Below, one piece after another: positions 15,900-24,692 of a stretch of 64,000 bases of DNA (its first letter is position 1; each line of letters opens with the position of its first letter). Position numbers and translations under genes: made by a program. The stretch comes from Chryseobacterium sp. 18061 (GTDB lineage: Bacteria; Pseudomonadota; Gammaproteobacteria; Enterobacterales; Enterobacteriaceae), in contig CACSKA010000011.1 of the NCBI GenBank assembly GCA_902706205.1, forward strand, positions 1 to 64,000. Direction: 5' to 3'. The notes beneath the pieces were generated by a model. The model was not told the DNA's origin, made no database searches, and was given only the letters and a program-made list of their open reading frames with translations.

Positions 15900-17084
15900 T
15901 TACAGGAACAACCCCGCAAAACTCGCCGACAGCAAACTCACCAGTGTCGCGCCGTACACCAGGCGTAGACCAAAGCGTGAAACCGCATTTCCCTGCTTCT
16001 CGTTCAGTCCTTTAATCGCGCCCGCCACAATGCCGATAGAAGCAAAGTTAGCGAATGACACCAGGAACACCGACAGAATGCCCAGCCCGCGGGGCGTCAT
16101 CTGTGCGGCAATCTTTTGCAGCTCAATCATCGCCACAAACTCATTCGCCACCAATTTGGTCGCCATGATGCTGCCCGCGTTCAGTGCATCGCTCAGTGGA
16201 ATGCCAATCAGCCATGCCAGCGGATAGAAAACGTAACCGAGGATCTGTTGGAAGCTCAGGCCAAACACTGTCGAGAATAGGGCGTTCACCGCACTTATCA
16301 GCGCAATAAAACCAATCAGCATTGCCAGAATAATCATCGCCACTTTAAAGCCGGCGAGAATATATTCCCCGAGCATCTCAAAGAAACTCTGCGACTCATG
16401 CATTTTTTCGAGTTTAATCTCCGCTTCGGCATCCGGACGCGTCGGGTTAATCACCGACAGGATAATGAAGGTGCTGAACATATTGAGGATCAGCGCCGCA
16501 ACGACATATTTCGCGTCGAGCATGGTCATGTATGCGCCGACAATCGACAGCGACACCGTCGACATTGCGGTAGCGGCCATGGTGAACAGGCGGCGAGAGG
16601 AGAGATCAGACAGCACCCCTTTGTAAGCAATGAAGTTTTCCGACTGACCCAGGATAATTGAACTGACGGCGTTAAACGATTCCAGCTTGCCCATGCCATT
16701 TACTTTCGACAACAGGGTGCCGATGACGCGAATAAAAATCGGCAGAATACGCCAATGTTGCAGAATGCCAATCAGCGCGGAAATAAAGATAATCGGGCAC
16801 AGCACGCCTAAGAAGATAAACGCCAGGCCTTTATCGCTCATGCCGCCGAAGACGAAATTGCTACCCTCTGCGGAGAATTTCAGCAGCGATTCAAATACCC
16901 CTGAAACCGATTTAATGAGAACTAAACCGCTTTCGGCGTGCAGGAAAAAGAATGCCAGCGCGATCTCGATAATAATGAGCTGTGCAATATAACGAATACG
17001 TATGGTTTTGCGGTCAAAACTGACCAGCCAGGCGAGCGCGAGGATGACCACCAGCGCCAGCAGGAAGTGAAGAATATTAGCCAT
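15900..17084 (-). CDS. NupC-family nucleoside/proton symporter (concentrative nucleoside transporter)
   Basis: 394 residues with the full CNT fold: an N-terminal membrane segment (MANILHFLLALVVILALAWL), the Gln-Ser-Glu motif GQSENFIAYK that binds nucleoside in the first half, and SFANFASIGIVAGAIKGLNE in the second half. It resembles E. coli NupC (400 aa) across its whole length but is clearly a paralog rather than the same protein at the same place, since nupC lies elsewhere in E. coli. It would import pyrimidine and some purine nucleosides with protons. The start at 17084 is chosen by alignment with NupC; its ribosome site is weak. The gene is divergent from efeU with a Fur box in the shared gap. 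Confidence 0.88.
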   Translation of the reverse strand: MANILHFLLALVVILALAWLVSFDRKTIRIRYIAQLIIIEIALAFFFLHAESGLVLIKSVSGVFESLLKFSAEGSNFVFGGMSDKGLAFIFLGVLCPIIFISALIGILQHWRILPIFIRVIGTLLSKVNGMGKLESFNAVSSIILGQSENFIAYKGVLSDLSSRRLFTMAATAMSTVSLSIVGAYMTMLDAKYVVAALILNMFSTFIILSVINPTRPDAEAEIKLEKMHESQSFFEMLGEYILAGFKVAMIILAMLIGFIALISAVNALFSTVFGLSFQQILGYVFYPLAWLIGIPLSDALNAGSIMATKLVANEFVAMIELQKIAAQMTPRGLGILSVFLVSFANFASIGIVAGAIKGLNEKQGNAVSRFGLRLVYGATLVSLLSASFAGLFL

Positions 17085-17257
17085 TTCATTTTTGTTTGCA
17101 GGTAAACGGGAGGCATATTTAGCCACAGCGCAGCGGCAGGGTAAACGATTACCTGTTAATAAGCTTAGACAAATTGCTTCGCACGATAACGATGACGCTC
17201 GCAATCTTTTACAACCTGACATCATTATCCGCACATTTTGCTTGTGTTTCTTTGTGT

Positions 17258-17276
17258 CGTAATGATAATCACTATC
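17258..17276. promoter_or_regulatory. Fur box upstream of efeUOB
   Basis: The 19 bp at 17258-17276 match the consensus GATAATGATAATCATTATC at 16 positions. The site lies 60 bp before the efeU start and in the gap shared with the divergent NupC paralog. It predicts repression by iron-loaded Fur. Confidence 0.88.
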
Positions 17277-17335
17277 ACTCATATTTACGAAACTTTGCAT
17301 CGATTGACTGCGGTTCACACTGAAGGGTGTCAGGC

Positions 17336-18166
17336 ATGTTTGTTCCATTTCTCATTATGTTACGCGAAGGGCTGGAAGCGGCGCTGATTGTCAGCCTGAT
17401 AGCAAGCTACCTTAAACGCACGCAGCGAGGACGCTGGATTGGCGTCATGTGGATTGGCGTGTTTCTCGCCGCCGCGCTGTGCCTGGGACTCGGCATTTTC
17501 ATCAACGAAACAACCGGCGAGTTTCCGCAGAAAGAGCAGGAAATGTTCGAAGGTATCGTGGCGGTTATTGCGGTGTTCATCCTGACCTGGATGGTGTTCT
17601 GGATGCGCAAAGTGTCGCGCAACGTGAAGAAACAGCTGGAAGACGCGGTGGATAATGCGCTGCAAAAGGGCAATAACCACGGTTGGGCGCTGATCCTGAT
17701 GGTCTTTTTCGCCGTGGCGCGTGAAGGGCTGGAATCGGTATTCTTCCTGCTGGCCGCATTCCAGCAGGATCTTGGCATCTGGCCGCCGCTAGGTGCAATG
17801 CTCGGCCTGGCGACCGCGGTGGTCCTTGGTTTTCTGATTTACTGGGGCGGCATTCGCCTGAATCTCGGCGCGTTCTTCAAATGGACCAGCCTGTTTATTT
17901 TACTGGTGGCCGCAGGGCTTGCCGCCGGGGCGATTCGGGCCTTCCATGAGGCGGGGCTGTGGAATCACTTCCAGGACGTGGCGTTTGATTTCAGTACCAC
18001 ACTTTCTACCCACACGCTGTTTGGCACCCTGCTGGAAGGTATTTTCGGCTACCAGGAAACGCCAAGTGTCAGCGAAGTTGCGGTGTACTTTATCTATCTG
18101 ATCCCGGCACTGGTGCTGTTTTCCATGCCGCCGCGGGCCTCCACGAGTCCTTCTCGTACGGTGTAA
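17336..18166 (+). CDS. efeU: EfeU, ferrous iron permease (OFeT/Ftr1 family)
   Basis: 276 residues, seven predicted membrane helices. The two REGLE iron-binding motifs of the Ftr1 family are present at residues 10-14 (REGLEAAL) and about 129-133 (REGLESVF). EfeU is the inner membrane channel of the EfeUOB system, which takes up iron at acidic pH and in air. The gene is intact and full length here, whereas E. coli K-12 carries a frameshift that inactivates it. The start at 17336 matches the E. coli protein, with GAAGGGTG upstream. It heads the efeUOB operon. Confidence 0.96.
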   Translation: MFVPFLIMLREGLEAALIVSLIASYLKRTQRGRWIGVMWIGVFLAAALCLGLGIFINETTGEFPQKEQEMFEGIVAVIAVFILTWMVFWMRKVSRNVKKQLEDAVDNALQKGNNHGWALILMVFFAVAREGLESVFFLLAAFQQDLGIWPPLGAMLGLATAVVLGFLIYWGGIRLNLGAFFKWTSLFILLVAAGLAAGAIRAFHEAGLWNHFQDVAFDFSTTLSTHTLFGTLLEGIFGYQETPSVSEVAVYFIYLIPALVLFSMPPRASTSPSRTV

Positions 18167-18223
18167 TCAGCGACAGCAGTGATTGACTAATAGTTACAAC
18201 ATACTTATTGAAAGGGATGGGTC

Positions 18224-19351
18224 ATGACGATTAATTTCCGCCGTAGTGCGCTGCAGCTGGGTATCGCTGCGTTGTTATCTTCTGCGTTCTCTGCGCAGGC
18301 CGCCGATATTCCGCAGGTTAAGGTTACGGTCACCGACAAACAGTGTGAACCGATGAACATTACCGTTAACTCTGGTAAAACCCAGTTCATCATCCAGAAC
18401 CACAGCCAAAAAGCACTGGAGTGGGAAATCCTCAAAGGGGTGATGGTGGTGGAAGAGCGTGAAAACATTGCGCCAGGTTTCACCCAAAAAATGACCGCCA
18501 ATCTGCAGCCGGGCCGTTATGAAATGACCTGTGGCCTGCTGACTAACCCGAAAGGCCTGTTGATTGTAAAAGGTGAAGCCACTGCGGACGCGGCGAAAGC
18601 CAACGCCGTGCTGAGCCTGGGCGATGCGATTGCCGACTATAAAACCTACGTGACGGCACAAACTGCAGAGCTGGTGAAAGGGACTCAGGCCTTCACCGAC
18701 GCGGTGAAAGCGGGCGATATCGAGAAAGCCAAAGCGCTGTACGCTCCGACCCGTCAGTACTACGAGCGCATCGAACCGATTGCTGAACTGTTCTCTGATC
18801 TCGACGGCAGCATCGATGCCCGTGAAGACGATTACGAGAAGAAAGCGGAAGATCCGAAATTCACCGGCTTCCACCGCCTGGAAAAAGCGCTATTTGCTGA
18901 CAACTCCACCAAAGGCATGGATCACTACGCCACTCAGCTTAACAGCGACGTGCAGGAACTGCAGAAACGCATCAGCGAACTGGCCTTCCCACCGTCAAAA
19001 GTGGTAGGTGGTGCTGCCGGTCTGATTGAAGAGGTCGCGGCCAGCAAAATAAGCGGTGAAGAAGATCGTTACAGCCATACCGATCTGTGGGATTTCCAGG
19101 CAAACGTCGACGGCGCCCAGAAAATTGTCGACTTGCTGCGTCCTCAACTGCAGAAAGAAAACAGCGCGCTGCTGGCCAAAGTGGATGCCAACTTCAAGAA
19201 AGTCGACACCATTCTGGCGAAGTACAAAACCAAAGACGGCTACGAGACTTACGATAAGTTGACTGACGCTGACCGCAATGCGCTGAAAGGGCCGGTAACG
19301 ACGCTGGCAGAAGATTTAGCGCAGCTGCGTGGGATCCTCGGACTGGACTAA
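18224..19351 (+). CDS. efeO: EfeO, periplasmic iron-binding component
   Basis: 375 residues, exported (signal peptide ending FSAQAAD). The N-terminal half of the mature protein is a cupredoxin-like domain (about 28-118) with C41 and C103; the C-terminal half is the M75 imelysin-like domain, with the metal-binding HxxE motif at H217-E220 (FHRLEKALF). EfeO is thought to bind iron in the periplasm and pass it to EfeU. It follows efeU by 57 bp and precedes efeB by 6 bp in one operon. Confidence 0.96.
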   Translation: MTINFRRSALQLGIAALLSSAFSAQAADIPQVKVTVTDKQCEPMNITVNSGKTQFIIQNHSQKALEWEILKGVMVVEERENIAPGFTQKMTANLQPGRYEMTCGLLTNPKGLLIVKGEATADAAKANAVLSLGDAIADYKTYVTAQTAELVKGTQAFTDAVKAGDIEKAKALYAPTRQYYERIEPIAELFSDLDGSIDAREDDYEKKAEDPKFTGFHRLEKALFADNSTKGMDHYATQLNSDVQELQKRISELAFPPSKVVGGAAGLIEEVAASKISGEEDRYSHTDLWDFQANVDGAQKIVDLLRPQLQKENSALLAKVDANFKKVDTILAKYKTKDGYETYDKLTDADRNALKGPVTTLAEDLAQLRGILGLD

Positions 19352-19357
19352 AGCGTT

Positions 19358-20641
19358 ATGACTCAGAGCAAACCGCACGACGTGACCGAGCCGTCACGTC
19401 GTCGCTTACTGAAAAATATCGGCGCGCTGGGAGGCGCGCTGGCGTTGACCGGGGGTTGTCCGGTCGCCCATGCGGCGAAACCGCAAAGTGCGCCGGGGAC
19501 GCTGTCTCCGGATGCGCGAATGGAAACCCAGCCGTTCCACGGACTGCATCAGGCGGGCGTGCTGACTCCTCAGCAGGCATCGATGATGCTGGTGGCGTTT
19601 GACGTGCTGGCGAGCGATAAAGCTGACCTGACACGGCTGTTCAAATTACTGACCGACAGGATAACTTTCCTCACCACCGGTGGGCCCGCGCCCGATACGC
19701 CGAATCCGCGGCTGCCGCCGATGGATTCCGGGATCCTCGGGGCGTATATCGCACCGGATAACCTGACCATTACCGTTTCGGTTGGTCAGTCGCTGTTTGA
19801 CGAGCGCTACGGGCTGGCGGCGCATACACCGAAAAAACTGCAGCGCATGACGCGTTTCCCCAACGATTCACTGGATGCGGCTCTGTGTCATGGGGATCTG
19901 CTGCTGCAAATCTGCGCTAACACCCAGGACACCGTTATTCATGCCCTGCGTGACATCATCAAGCATTCGCCGGATTTACTGAGCGTGCGCTGGAAGCGGG
20001 AAGGTTTTATCTCTGATCACGCCGCGCGCAGCAAAGGCAAAGAGACGCCGGTGAATCTATTGGGCTTTAAAGATGGCACCGCGAACCCGGACAGCCACGA
20101 CGCGAAGCTGATGGATAACATCATCTGGGTGACGGACGGGCAGGGTGAACCCGCGTGGGCTACCGGCGGTTCTTACCAGGCGGTGCGCATCATTCAGTTC
20201 CACGTGGAGTTCTGGGACCGTACGCCGCTGAAAGAGCAACAGACCATTTTCGGGCGCGATAAGCATTCAGGTGCGCCGTTGGGAATGCAGCTCGAACACG
20301 ATGTGCCGGACTACGCCAACGATCCGAACGGCGATGTGATTGCACTAGACAGCCATATTCGTCTGGCCAACCCGCGCACGCCGGAAACTGAATCCAATCT
20401 GATGATGCGCCGCGGATACAGTTATTCGCTCGGCGTGACCCACTCCGGTCAACTGGAAATGGGCTTACTGTTCGTTTGCTATCAGCACGACCTGGAGAAA
20501 GGATTCCTTACCGTGCAGAAGCGGCTCAACGGCGAGGCGCTGGAAGAGTATATTAAGCCGATTGGCGGCGGGTATTTCTTTGTTCTGCCGGGTGTAAAAG
20601 CGCGTACTGATTACCTTGCACAAGGCTTACTTGAAGCCTGA
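19358..20641 (+). CDS. efeB: EfeB, Tat-exported DyP-type haem peroxidase
   Basis: 427 residues. A Tat signal with the twin arginines in PSRRRLLKNIG precedes a hydrophobic stretch ending VAHAA near residue 40, so the folded haem enzyme is exported to the periplasm. The DyP signature GFKDGTANP carries the catalytic Asp at 239; the proximal His and Arg lie in the later HSHIRLANPR-type region (DSHIRLANPRT). EfeB oxidises Fe(II) with peroxide or guaiacol-type substrates and is thought to oxidise iron for EfeUO; removal of iron from haem has also been proposed. It ends the operon, with a strong terminator at 20660-20695. Confidence 0.96.
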   Translation: MTQSKPHDVTEPSRRRLLKNIGALGGALALTGGCPVAHAAKPQSAPGTLSPDARMETQPFHGLHQAGVLTPQQASMMLVAFDVLASDKADLTRLFKLLTDRITFLTTGGPAPDTPNPRLPPMDSGILGAYIAPDNLTITVSVGQSLFDERYGLAAHTPKKLQRMTRFPNDSLDAALCHGDLLLQICANTQDTVIHALRDIIKHSPDLLSVRWKREGFISDHAARSKGKETPVNLLGFKDGTANPDSHDAKLMDNIIWVTDGQGEPAWATGGSYQAVRIIQFHVEFWDRTPLKEQQTIFGRDKHSGAPLGMQLEHDVPDYANDPNGDVIALDSHIRLANPRTPETESNLMMRRGYSYSLGVTHSGQLEMGLLFVCYQHDLEKGFLTVQKRLNGEALEEYIKPIGGGYFFVLPGVKARTDYLAQGLLEA

Positions 20642-20659
20642 GTCGCTCTCGGTTGCTGA

Positions 20660-20695
20660 AAAAAAGGTTCATGTCTGGCATGAACCTTTTTTTTC
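20660..20695 (+). terminator. Terminator after efeB
   Basis: AAAAAGGTTCATG and CATGAACCTTTTTTTT flank a TCTGG loop; an 11-13-bp stem with a T run. Confidence 0.93.
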
Positions 20696-20835
20696 ATGTG
20701 CTCTAAAGAGAACAGCGACAGAATTCGCTTTAAGGCCTTTATTGAATTTTTACGCCAGAAAATGTCGACACCCTCGTCATCCGCAGGGACAACTCCGGCG
20801 CAATAATCTCGCTTTTTCTACGCCTTAAATGAAGA

Positions 20836-20864
20836 CTGACATCTTTCTGTCATTGTTTTGTCAG
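20836..20864. promoter_or_regulatory. Pho box (PhoB site) upstream of phoH
   Basis: Three half-sites lie exactly 11 bp apart: CTGACA at 20836, CTGTCA at 20847 and TTGTCA at 20858. Two such repeats make the standard PhoB box. The site lies 140 bp before the phoH start, so phoH should be induced by phosphate starvation, as in E. coli. The remainder of 20696-21002 shows no gene. Confidence 0.85.
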
Positions 20865-21002
20865 AGACTCTCTCTGCTGGTGGAGATAGCATGGTTGCCT
20901 GTAGGTAAAAAATATGTTGCATTTATGCTAATTCATGATGTAATTATTACAACAGCGGTAGTTTCCGGCAGTGAGTGAAAGTAGCCACTTAGGAGATCGC
21001 GG

Positions 21003-22067
21003 ATGGTAAGGTCCTGTTCTGGACATAAAAGTAAAAATAACTGCACCAAACAGCGCGGAGGCCTCACCTCCGGCAGCGATTTCTTCACCACTGAATTTCC
21101 CTCTTCGACAACAACTCATGAATCACCCGATGTGATGCGCGGTGCGCGTAGTCGCGTCATCACGTCCGATCAACCGGCAAGCAATGGCTTAAAAGGAAGC
21201 CAAACCTCAGACGTTAGTGCGCATAATCGTGTCGAAACGGACACGTGTAATGTTGACCAACAACTCAAGGTGCTATCCATGGGAAGACAAAAAGCAGTGA
21301 TCAAAGCTCGTCGTGAAGCAAAACGTGTGCTGAGACGGGATTCACGCAGTCATAAACAACGTGAAGAAGAATCGGTCACCTCGCTTGTGCAGATGAGTGG
21401 CGTAGAAGCAATTGGCATGGCAAGAGACAGCCGTGATCATTCTCCAATTGAAGCTCGCAATGAAGCTCAGGCGCACTACCTGAATGCTATCGAGAGTAAA
21501 CAGCTGATTTTCGCCACCGGCGAGGCAGGGTGTGGGAAGACCTGGATCAGCGCAGCGAAAGCGGCAGAGGCCCTTGTTCATAAGGATGTGGACAGGATAA
21601 TCGTCACCCGTCCGGTTCTGCAGGCCGATGAAGATCTTGGCTTCTTACCCGGGGATATATCCGAGAAGTTCGCCCCGTATTTCCGCCCGGTCTATGACGT
21701 TTTGGTCAGAAGACTGGGGGCGTCCTTCATGCAATACTGCCTGCGCCCGGAAATCGGCAAGGTAGAGATCGCGCCGTTCGCCTATATGCGCGGACGTACA
21801 TTTGAAAACGCGGTTGTTATTCTGGACGAGGCCCAGAACGTGACCGCGGCGCAAATGAAGATGTTCCTGACGCGCCTCGGGGAAAACGTGACGGTTATCG
21901 TTAACGGCGACATCACCCAGTGTGACTTACCACGGGGTGTAGTGTCCGGATTGAGCGATGCGCTGGCACGTTTTGAAGAGGACGATATGGTCGGTATCGT
22001 TCGCTTTAATAAAGACGACTGCGTGCGGTCCGCGCTCTGCCAACGAACATTACACGCCTACAACTGA
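21003..22067 (+). CDS. phoH: PhoH, phosphate-starvation ATPase
   Basis: 354 residues, the length annotated in E. coli. The P-loop ATPase domain spans about 150-350, with Walker A GEAGCGKTW and Walker B VVILDEAQN, the DEAQ sequence resembling superfamily 1 helicases; PhoH proteins are proposed to act on RNA. The N-terminal 90 residues have low complexity and weak conservation, so an internal ATG at 21279 (MGRQKAVIKARREAKRV, 262 residues) could be the true start; AGGAG at about 20992 supports the one given. A Pho box lies upstream and a terminator directly downstream. Confidence 0.93.
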   Translation: MVRSCSGHKSKNNCTKQRGGLTSGSDFFTTEFPSSTTTHESPDVMRGARSRVITSDQPASNGLKGSQTSDVSAHNRVETDTCNVDQQLKVLSMGRQKAVIKARREAKRVLRRDSRSHKQREEESVTSLVQMSGVEAIGMARDSRDHSPIEARNEAQAHYLNAIESKQLIFATGEAGCGKTWISAAKAAEALVHKDVDRIIVTRPVLQADEDLGFLPGDISEKFAPYFRPVYDVLVRRLGASFMQYCLRPEIGKVEIAPFAYMRGRTFENAVVILDEAQNVTAAQMKMFLTRLGENVTVIVNGDITQCDLPRGVVSGLSDALARFEEDDMVGIVRFNKDDCVRSALCQRTLHAYN

Positions 22068-22086
22068 GTCTGATTTGCCGAAGATA

Positions 22087-22112
22087 AAGCCCGCGAAATG
22101 CGGGCTTTGCTG
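22087..22112 (+). terminator. Terminator after phoH
   Basis: AAAGCCCGC GAAAT GCGGGCTTT at the end of phoH, followed by GCTGTTT. Confidence 0.85.
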
Positions 22113-22131
22113 TTTCTGGGGTAGGCTATTG

Positions 22132-22164
22132 TTGCCTGCTGGTGCAGCGCTTATCAGGCCTACG
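22132..22164. repeat. REP-like element at the phoH/IclR junction
   Basis: TTGCCTG...CAGGCCTACG forms an imperfect palindrome with the GCCTACG tail of REP sequences. It overlaps the stop codon of the IclR-type gene and marks the end of the conserved backbone before the acquired operon. Confidence 0.55.
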
Positions 22165-22957
22165 AACCTTGTCGCCAGCCGAGACGCATTTCAATCGTTT
22201 TGGCGCTGGATTGTGCCAGTTGGCGTAGGTCCGGCTGAGTCTGATCGACTTTACTGGCCGGGACAACAATCGATACGGTAGCCCGGCAGACACCACTGGT
22301 GTCACAAATCGGTGACGCGATACACGCCACAGAGAAGTCTGATTCGTTGGCCTGAATCGACAGACGCTGTTGCAGCGCAACGGCGGCACTTTGCGCCAGC
22401 AGGTGCGGGTCGGTTTCTGCCCGACCTGTTGGAGAAGGCGGGGCGGAAGTGGTGAACAATTCTATACGCTCATGTTCGCTGAGATGGCCGACCAGTAGTC
22501 GTCCGGAAGCCGACCAGTTCAGTGGGATTCGGGTGCCGACTTTCGATGAAACATAAAAATGGTCACGCCCTTCAGCCATCGCCAGCACCACCATTTTATC
22601 GTTGTCTCTACCGCAAATCTGGATTACTTCACCGCATGTCTCGCTCAAGTTTTCCATTTCTTGGGCAGCGACGGTGAGCAGATCCAGATGACGACTATAG
22701 GAAAGCCCGTAATAGTACAGCCGTGGCCCCAACCAGATCAGCCCGTTTTTCTGGCGTTCGAGCATGGCTTTACTGACAAGATCATCCACCACTGAATAAA
22801 TCGTGGAGAGCGGAGCGCCTGCCTCTTTAGCCATTTCATAACAGGTGAGCGGGTGTTGATGCTGTTGTAATAAATCAAGAACCTGTAATGCCCGATCGAT
22901 ACCGCTGGTACGCGCACGTTTTTGTGGGGGCGAAAGTCCGTCTGTTTCAGTGCTCAT
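22160..22957 (-). CDS. IclR-family transcriptional regulator
   Basis: 265 residues. A winged helix-turn-helix covers about 18-80 (GIDRALQVLDLLQQHQHPLTCYEMAKEAGAPLSTIYSVVDDL), followed by the GAF-like IclR ligand-binding domain with GTRIPLNWSASGRLLVGHLS and the SVACIASPICD...ATVSIVVP core. IclR proteins bind small carbon-source metabolites and control neighbouring catabolic operons, as repressors or activators. It is the last gene of a nine-gene minus-strand operon, 27 bp after the PLP enzyme. It probably controls the operon promoter upstream of the binding-protein gene at 31270. The ligand is unknown. Confidence 0.85.
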   Translation of the reverse strand: MSTETDGLSPPQKRARTSGIDRALQVLDLLQQHQHPLTCYEMAKEAGAPLSTIYSVVDDLVSKAMLERQKNGLIWLGPRLYYYGLSYSRHLDLLTVAAQEMENLSETCGEVIQICGRDNDKMVVLAMAEGRDHFYVSSKVGTRIPLNWSASGRLLVGHLSEHERIELFTTSAPPSPTGRAETDPHLLAQSAAVALQQRLSIQANESDFSVACIASPICDTSGVCRATVSIVVPASKVDQTQPDLRQLAQSSAKTIEMRLGWRQGS

Positions 22958-22984
22958 TATCTCTTCCTTCTGCGCATTGACGGG

Positions 22985-24184
22985 TTAATCTGGCCAGCGT
23001 AGTGCGGCCTTCTGACGCTGCAATATGTGTTGCTCAAAGGGGGTGATTATCGCTTCCGTTGATTGCTGTGCAAGATTGAGTTCATCCAGGATTCGCTGCA
23101 ACACGGTATATTCCTGTTCATTATGCAGGTTACAGGGGTCGAGATAGATATAGCCTTTTTCTGCCTCGTGATCACGCACAATGATGGCGGGCCGGCCCGC
23201 AGCCAGAAGGTGGCTTAAATCCCATGCGCTTATCTTTGCCTTCCGTGGATCAATATCGATTTTACACCGCTCCAGCGGATTACCTGTTGGATCGGCGACC
23301 AACGACACCTTAATCCCGGGTTTCTCCCGCAGGCCGTCATGCCATATCTGCAAGGCCTGCGTTTCACGCTGACGAACCGCTTGATGGTCGCGCTTTTTCC
23401 AGGCCTGAAGTGCGGCTACGACGCCATAAATACTCTCTTTGCCGACTTTCATACCCCGGCCAATGCCTCGATTTTGCAGCCAGGCGTAGCGTATCAGTAA
23501 TTTTCTTCCGGCAATAATGCCGGAGGTCGGACCCCCCAAGAATTTATGCCCGGAGTAAATGACCACGTCGGCGCCGTCGCGCAAGAAACGCTGTAAATCA
23601 TATTCTGATGCGGCATCGACGATCACCGGGATATCATGCGCGTGGCAGATTTTACAGAACAGGGACAGTGGCAACTGCCCGTGATCAACCACGTGGTGCG
23701 AAACAACATACATAGCGGCAACGGTGCGCTCGGTGATGCTGTTTTCCAGATGATACGGTGAGCATTGTGTTGCCTGGCCGATAGCCACGCACTTCGCCCC
23801 GGTCAATTTGACTGCCTGGTCGACGGAAGCGCCATAGTTCACCAGATGCCCGGCCTGCACCAGCACTTCATTTTGTGGCGTGTGGATATCCGGTAATTGC
23901 TCGATCGCCAGCAGGTTATCTTTGGTGATACAGCCCGCAATCACCATCGAAATCGCCGCTGCGCTGGAGGAGGTAATAAAGCCGGCTTCGGCGCCCGTTA
24001 TCTCAGCGATGACTCCGTTGGCGTAGCGCTGCAGCTCTTCCATTTTAACGAACTCGGGCAAAATCTTCTGCATAGCGGCGATCGCTTCAGGGACGACGAT
24101 GGAGGCACCAAGATAGGTCATGGTACCCGCCACATTGATAAGTGGGGTGAGGTGGAGTTCGCGACTCAATTCATTGTTTCTCAT
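22985..24184 (-). CDS. SelA/DgaE-like PLP-dependent enzyme (fold type I)
   Basis: 399 residues. The PLP lysine is K214 in SGHKFLGGPTSGIIAG, with D190 (PVIVDAASE) placed to bind the pyridine nitrogen and TSSSAAAISM for the phosphate. This is the fold of selenocysteine synthase SelA and of D-glucosaminate-6-phosphate ammonia-lyase DgaE, and the GT.T.LGAS start is typical of the non-selenium branch. These relatives remove water or ammonia by alpha,beta-elimination. True SelA is unlikely, as the protein is short and sits in a transport operon. Between ridA-like and iclR-like genes and with an amidohydrolase, it may deaminate a D-amino acid or amino sugar acid; the substrate is not known. Confidence 0.75.
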   Translation of the reverse strand: MRNNELSRELHLTPLINVAGTMTYLGASIVVPEAIAAMQKILPEFVKMEELQRYANGVIAEITGAEAGFITSSSAAAISMVIAGCITKDNLLAIEQLPDIHTPQNEVLVQAGHLVNYGASVDQAVKLTGAKCVAIGQATQCSPYHLENSITERTVAAMYVVSHHVVDHGQLPLSLFCKICHAHDIPVIVDAASEYDLQRFLRDGADVVIYSGHKFLGGPTSGIIAGRKLLIRYAWLQNRGIGRGMKVGKESIYGVVAALQAWKKRDHQAVRQRETQALQIWHDGLREKPGIKVSLVADPTGNPLERCKIDIDPRKAKISAWDLSHLLAAGRPAIIVRDHEAEKGYIYLDPCNLHNEQEYTVLQRILDELNLAQQSTEAIITPFEQHILQRQKAALRWPD

Positions 24185-24203
24185 CTTTTACGGTTCCCTG
24201 GTG

Positions 24204-24683
24204 TTACTCAAAGGCGACGATAGCTTCAATTTCGACAGTAATTTGCGCGGGCAAAGAAGAAAAACCGACTGCTGAGCGGGCGTGAATACCTTGTTGACCA
24301 AAAACGCTGACCAGGAGATCGGAACAGCCGTTGATCACTTTAGGGTGCTCGGCGAATTCACTGTCCGCGTTGACCATCCCGAGCAATTTCACCACTTGCT
24401 TCACGCGTCCTAAATCACCCAGAGCTTCATGCATGACCGCCAGCAGGTTGATGCCCGTAAGTCTGGCGTGCTGGTAGGCTTCCTCTACTGACACATCTCT
24501 GCCGACCTTTCCTTGATGCTTGCTATTGTCCGCTTCCACGGGGCCCTGGCCGGAGAGAAACAGTAAATTGCCCACAATCACGTGGGAGCTAAAATTCGCA
24601 ATCGGCGCAGGCGACGCGGGCAGCACGATGCCTTGTTCTGCAAGACGTTGATATGTAATTCCCTGCAAAGTATCCGTGGTCAT
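24204..24683 (-). CDS. RidA-family enamine/imine deaminase
   Basis: 159 residues of the RidA/YjgF/YER057c family, in the longer YjgH-like branch. The active-site Arg is R136 in GIHARSAVGFSSLP, followed by the acidic pair in TVEIEAIV. RidA proteins hydrolyse reactive enamines and imines such as 2-aminoacrylate, released by PLP enzymes, to ketoacids and ammonia. Its place directly before a SelA/DgaE-like PLP enzyme fits a partner that completes that enzyme's deamination. It is distinct from the housekeeping RidA, which is about 128 residues long and encoded elsewhere in enterobacteria. Confidence 0.82.
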   Translation of the reverse strand: MTTDTLQGITYQRLAEQGIVLPASPAPIANFSSHVIVGNLLFLSGQGPVEADNSKHQGKVGRDVSVEEAYQHARLTGINLLAVMHEALGDLGRVKQVVKLLGMVNADSEFAEHPKVINGCSDLLVSVFGQQGIHARSAVGFSSLPAQITVEIEAIVAFE

Positions 24684-24692
24684 GATCAGTTT

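Noticed and set aside
21003..21278. Low-complexity N-terminal 92 codons of phoH as a separate or false extension
   Set aside because: AGGAG precedes the ATG at 21003 and the total of 354 residues equals the annotated E. coli protein, so the long form is kept; the shorter form from 21279 is noted as an alternative.
22985..24184. Selenocysteine synthase SelA
   Set aside because: About 60 residues shorter than typical bacterial SelA, no selB nearby, and it sits in a transport/catabolic operon; a DgaE-like lyase is more likely.
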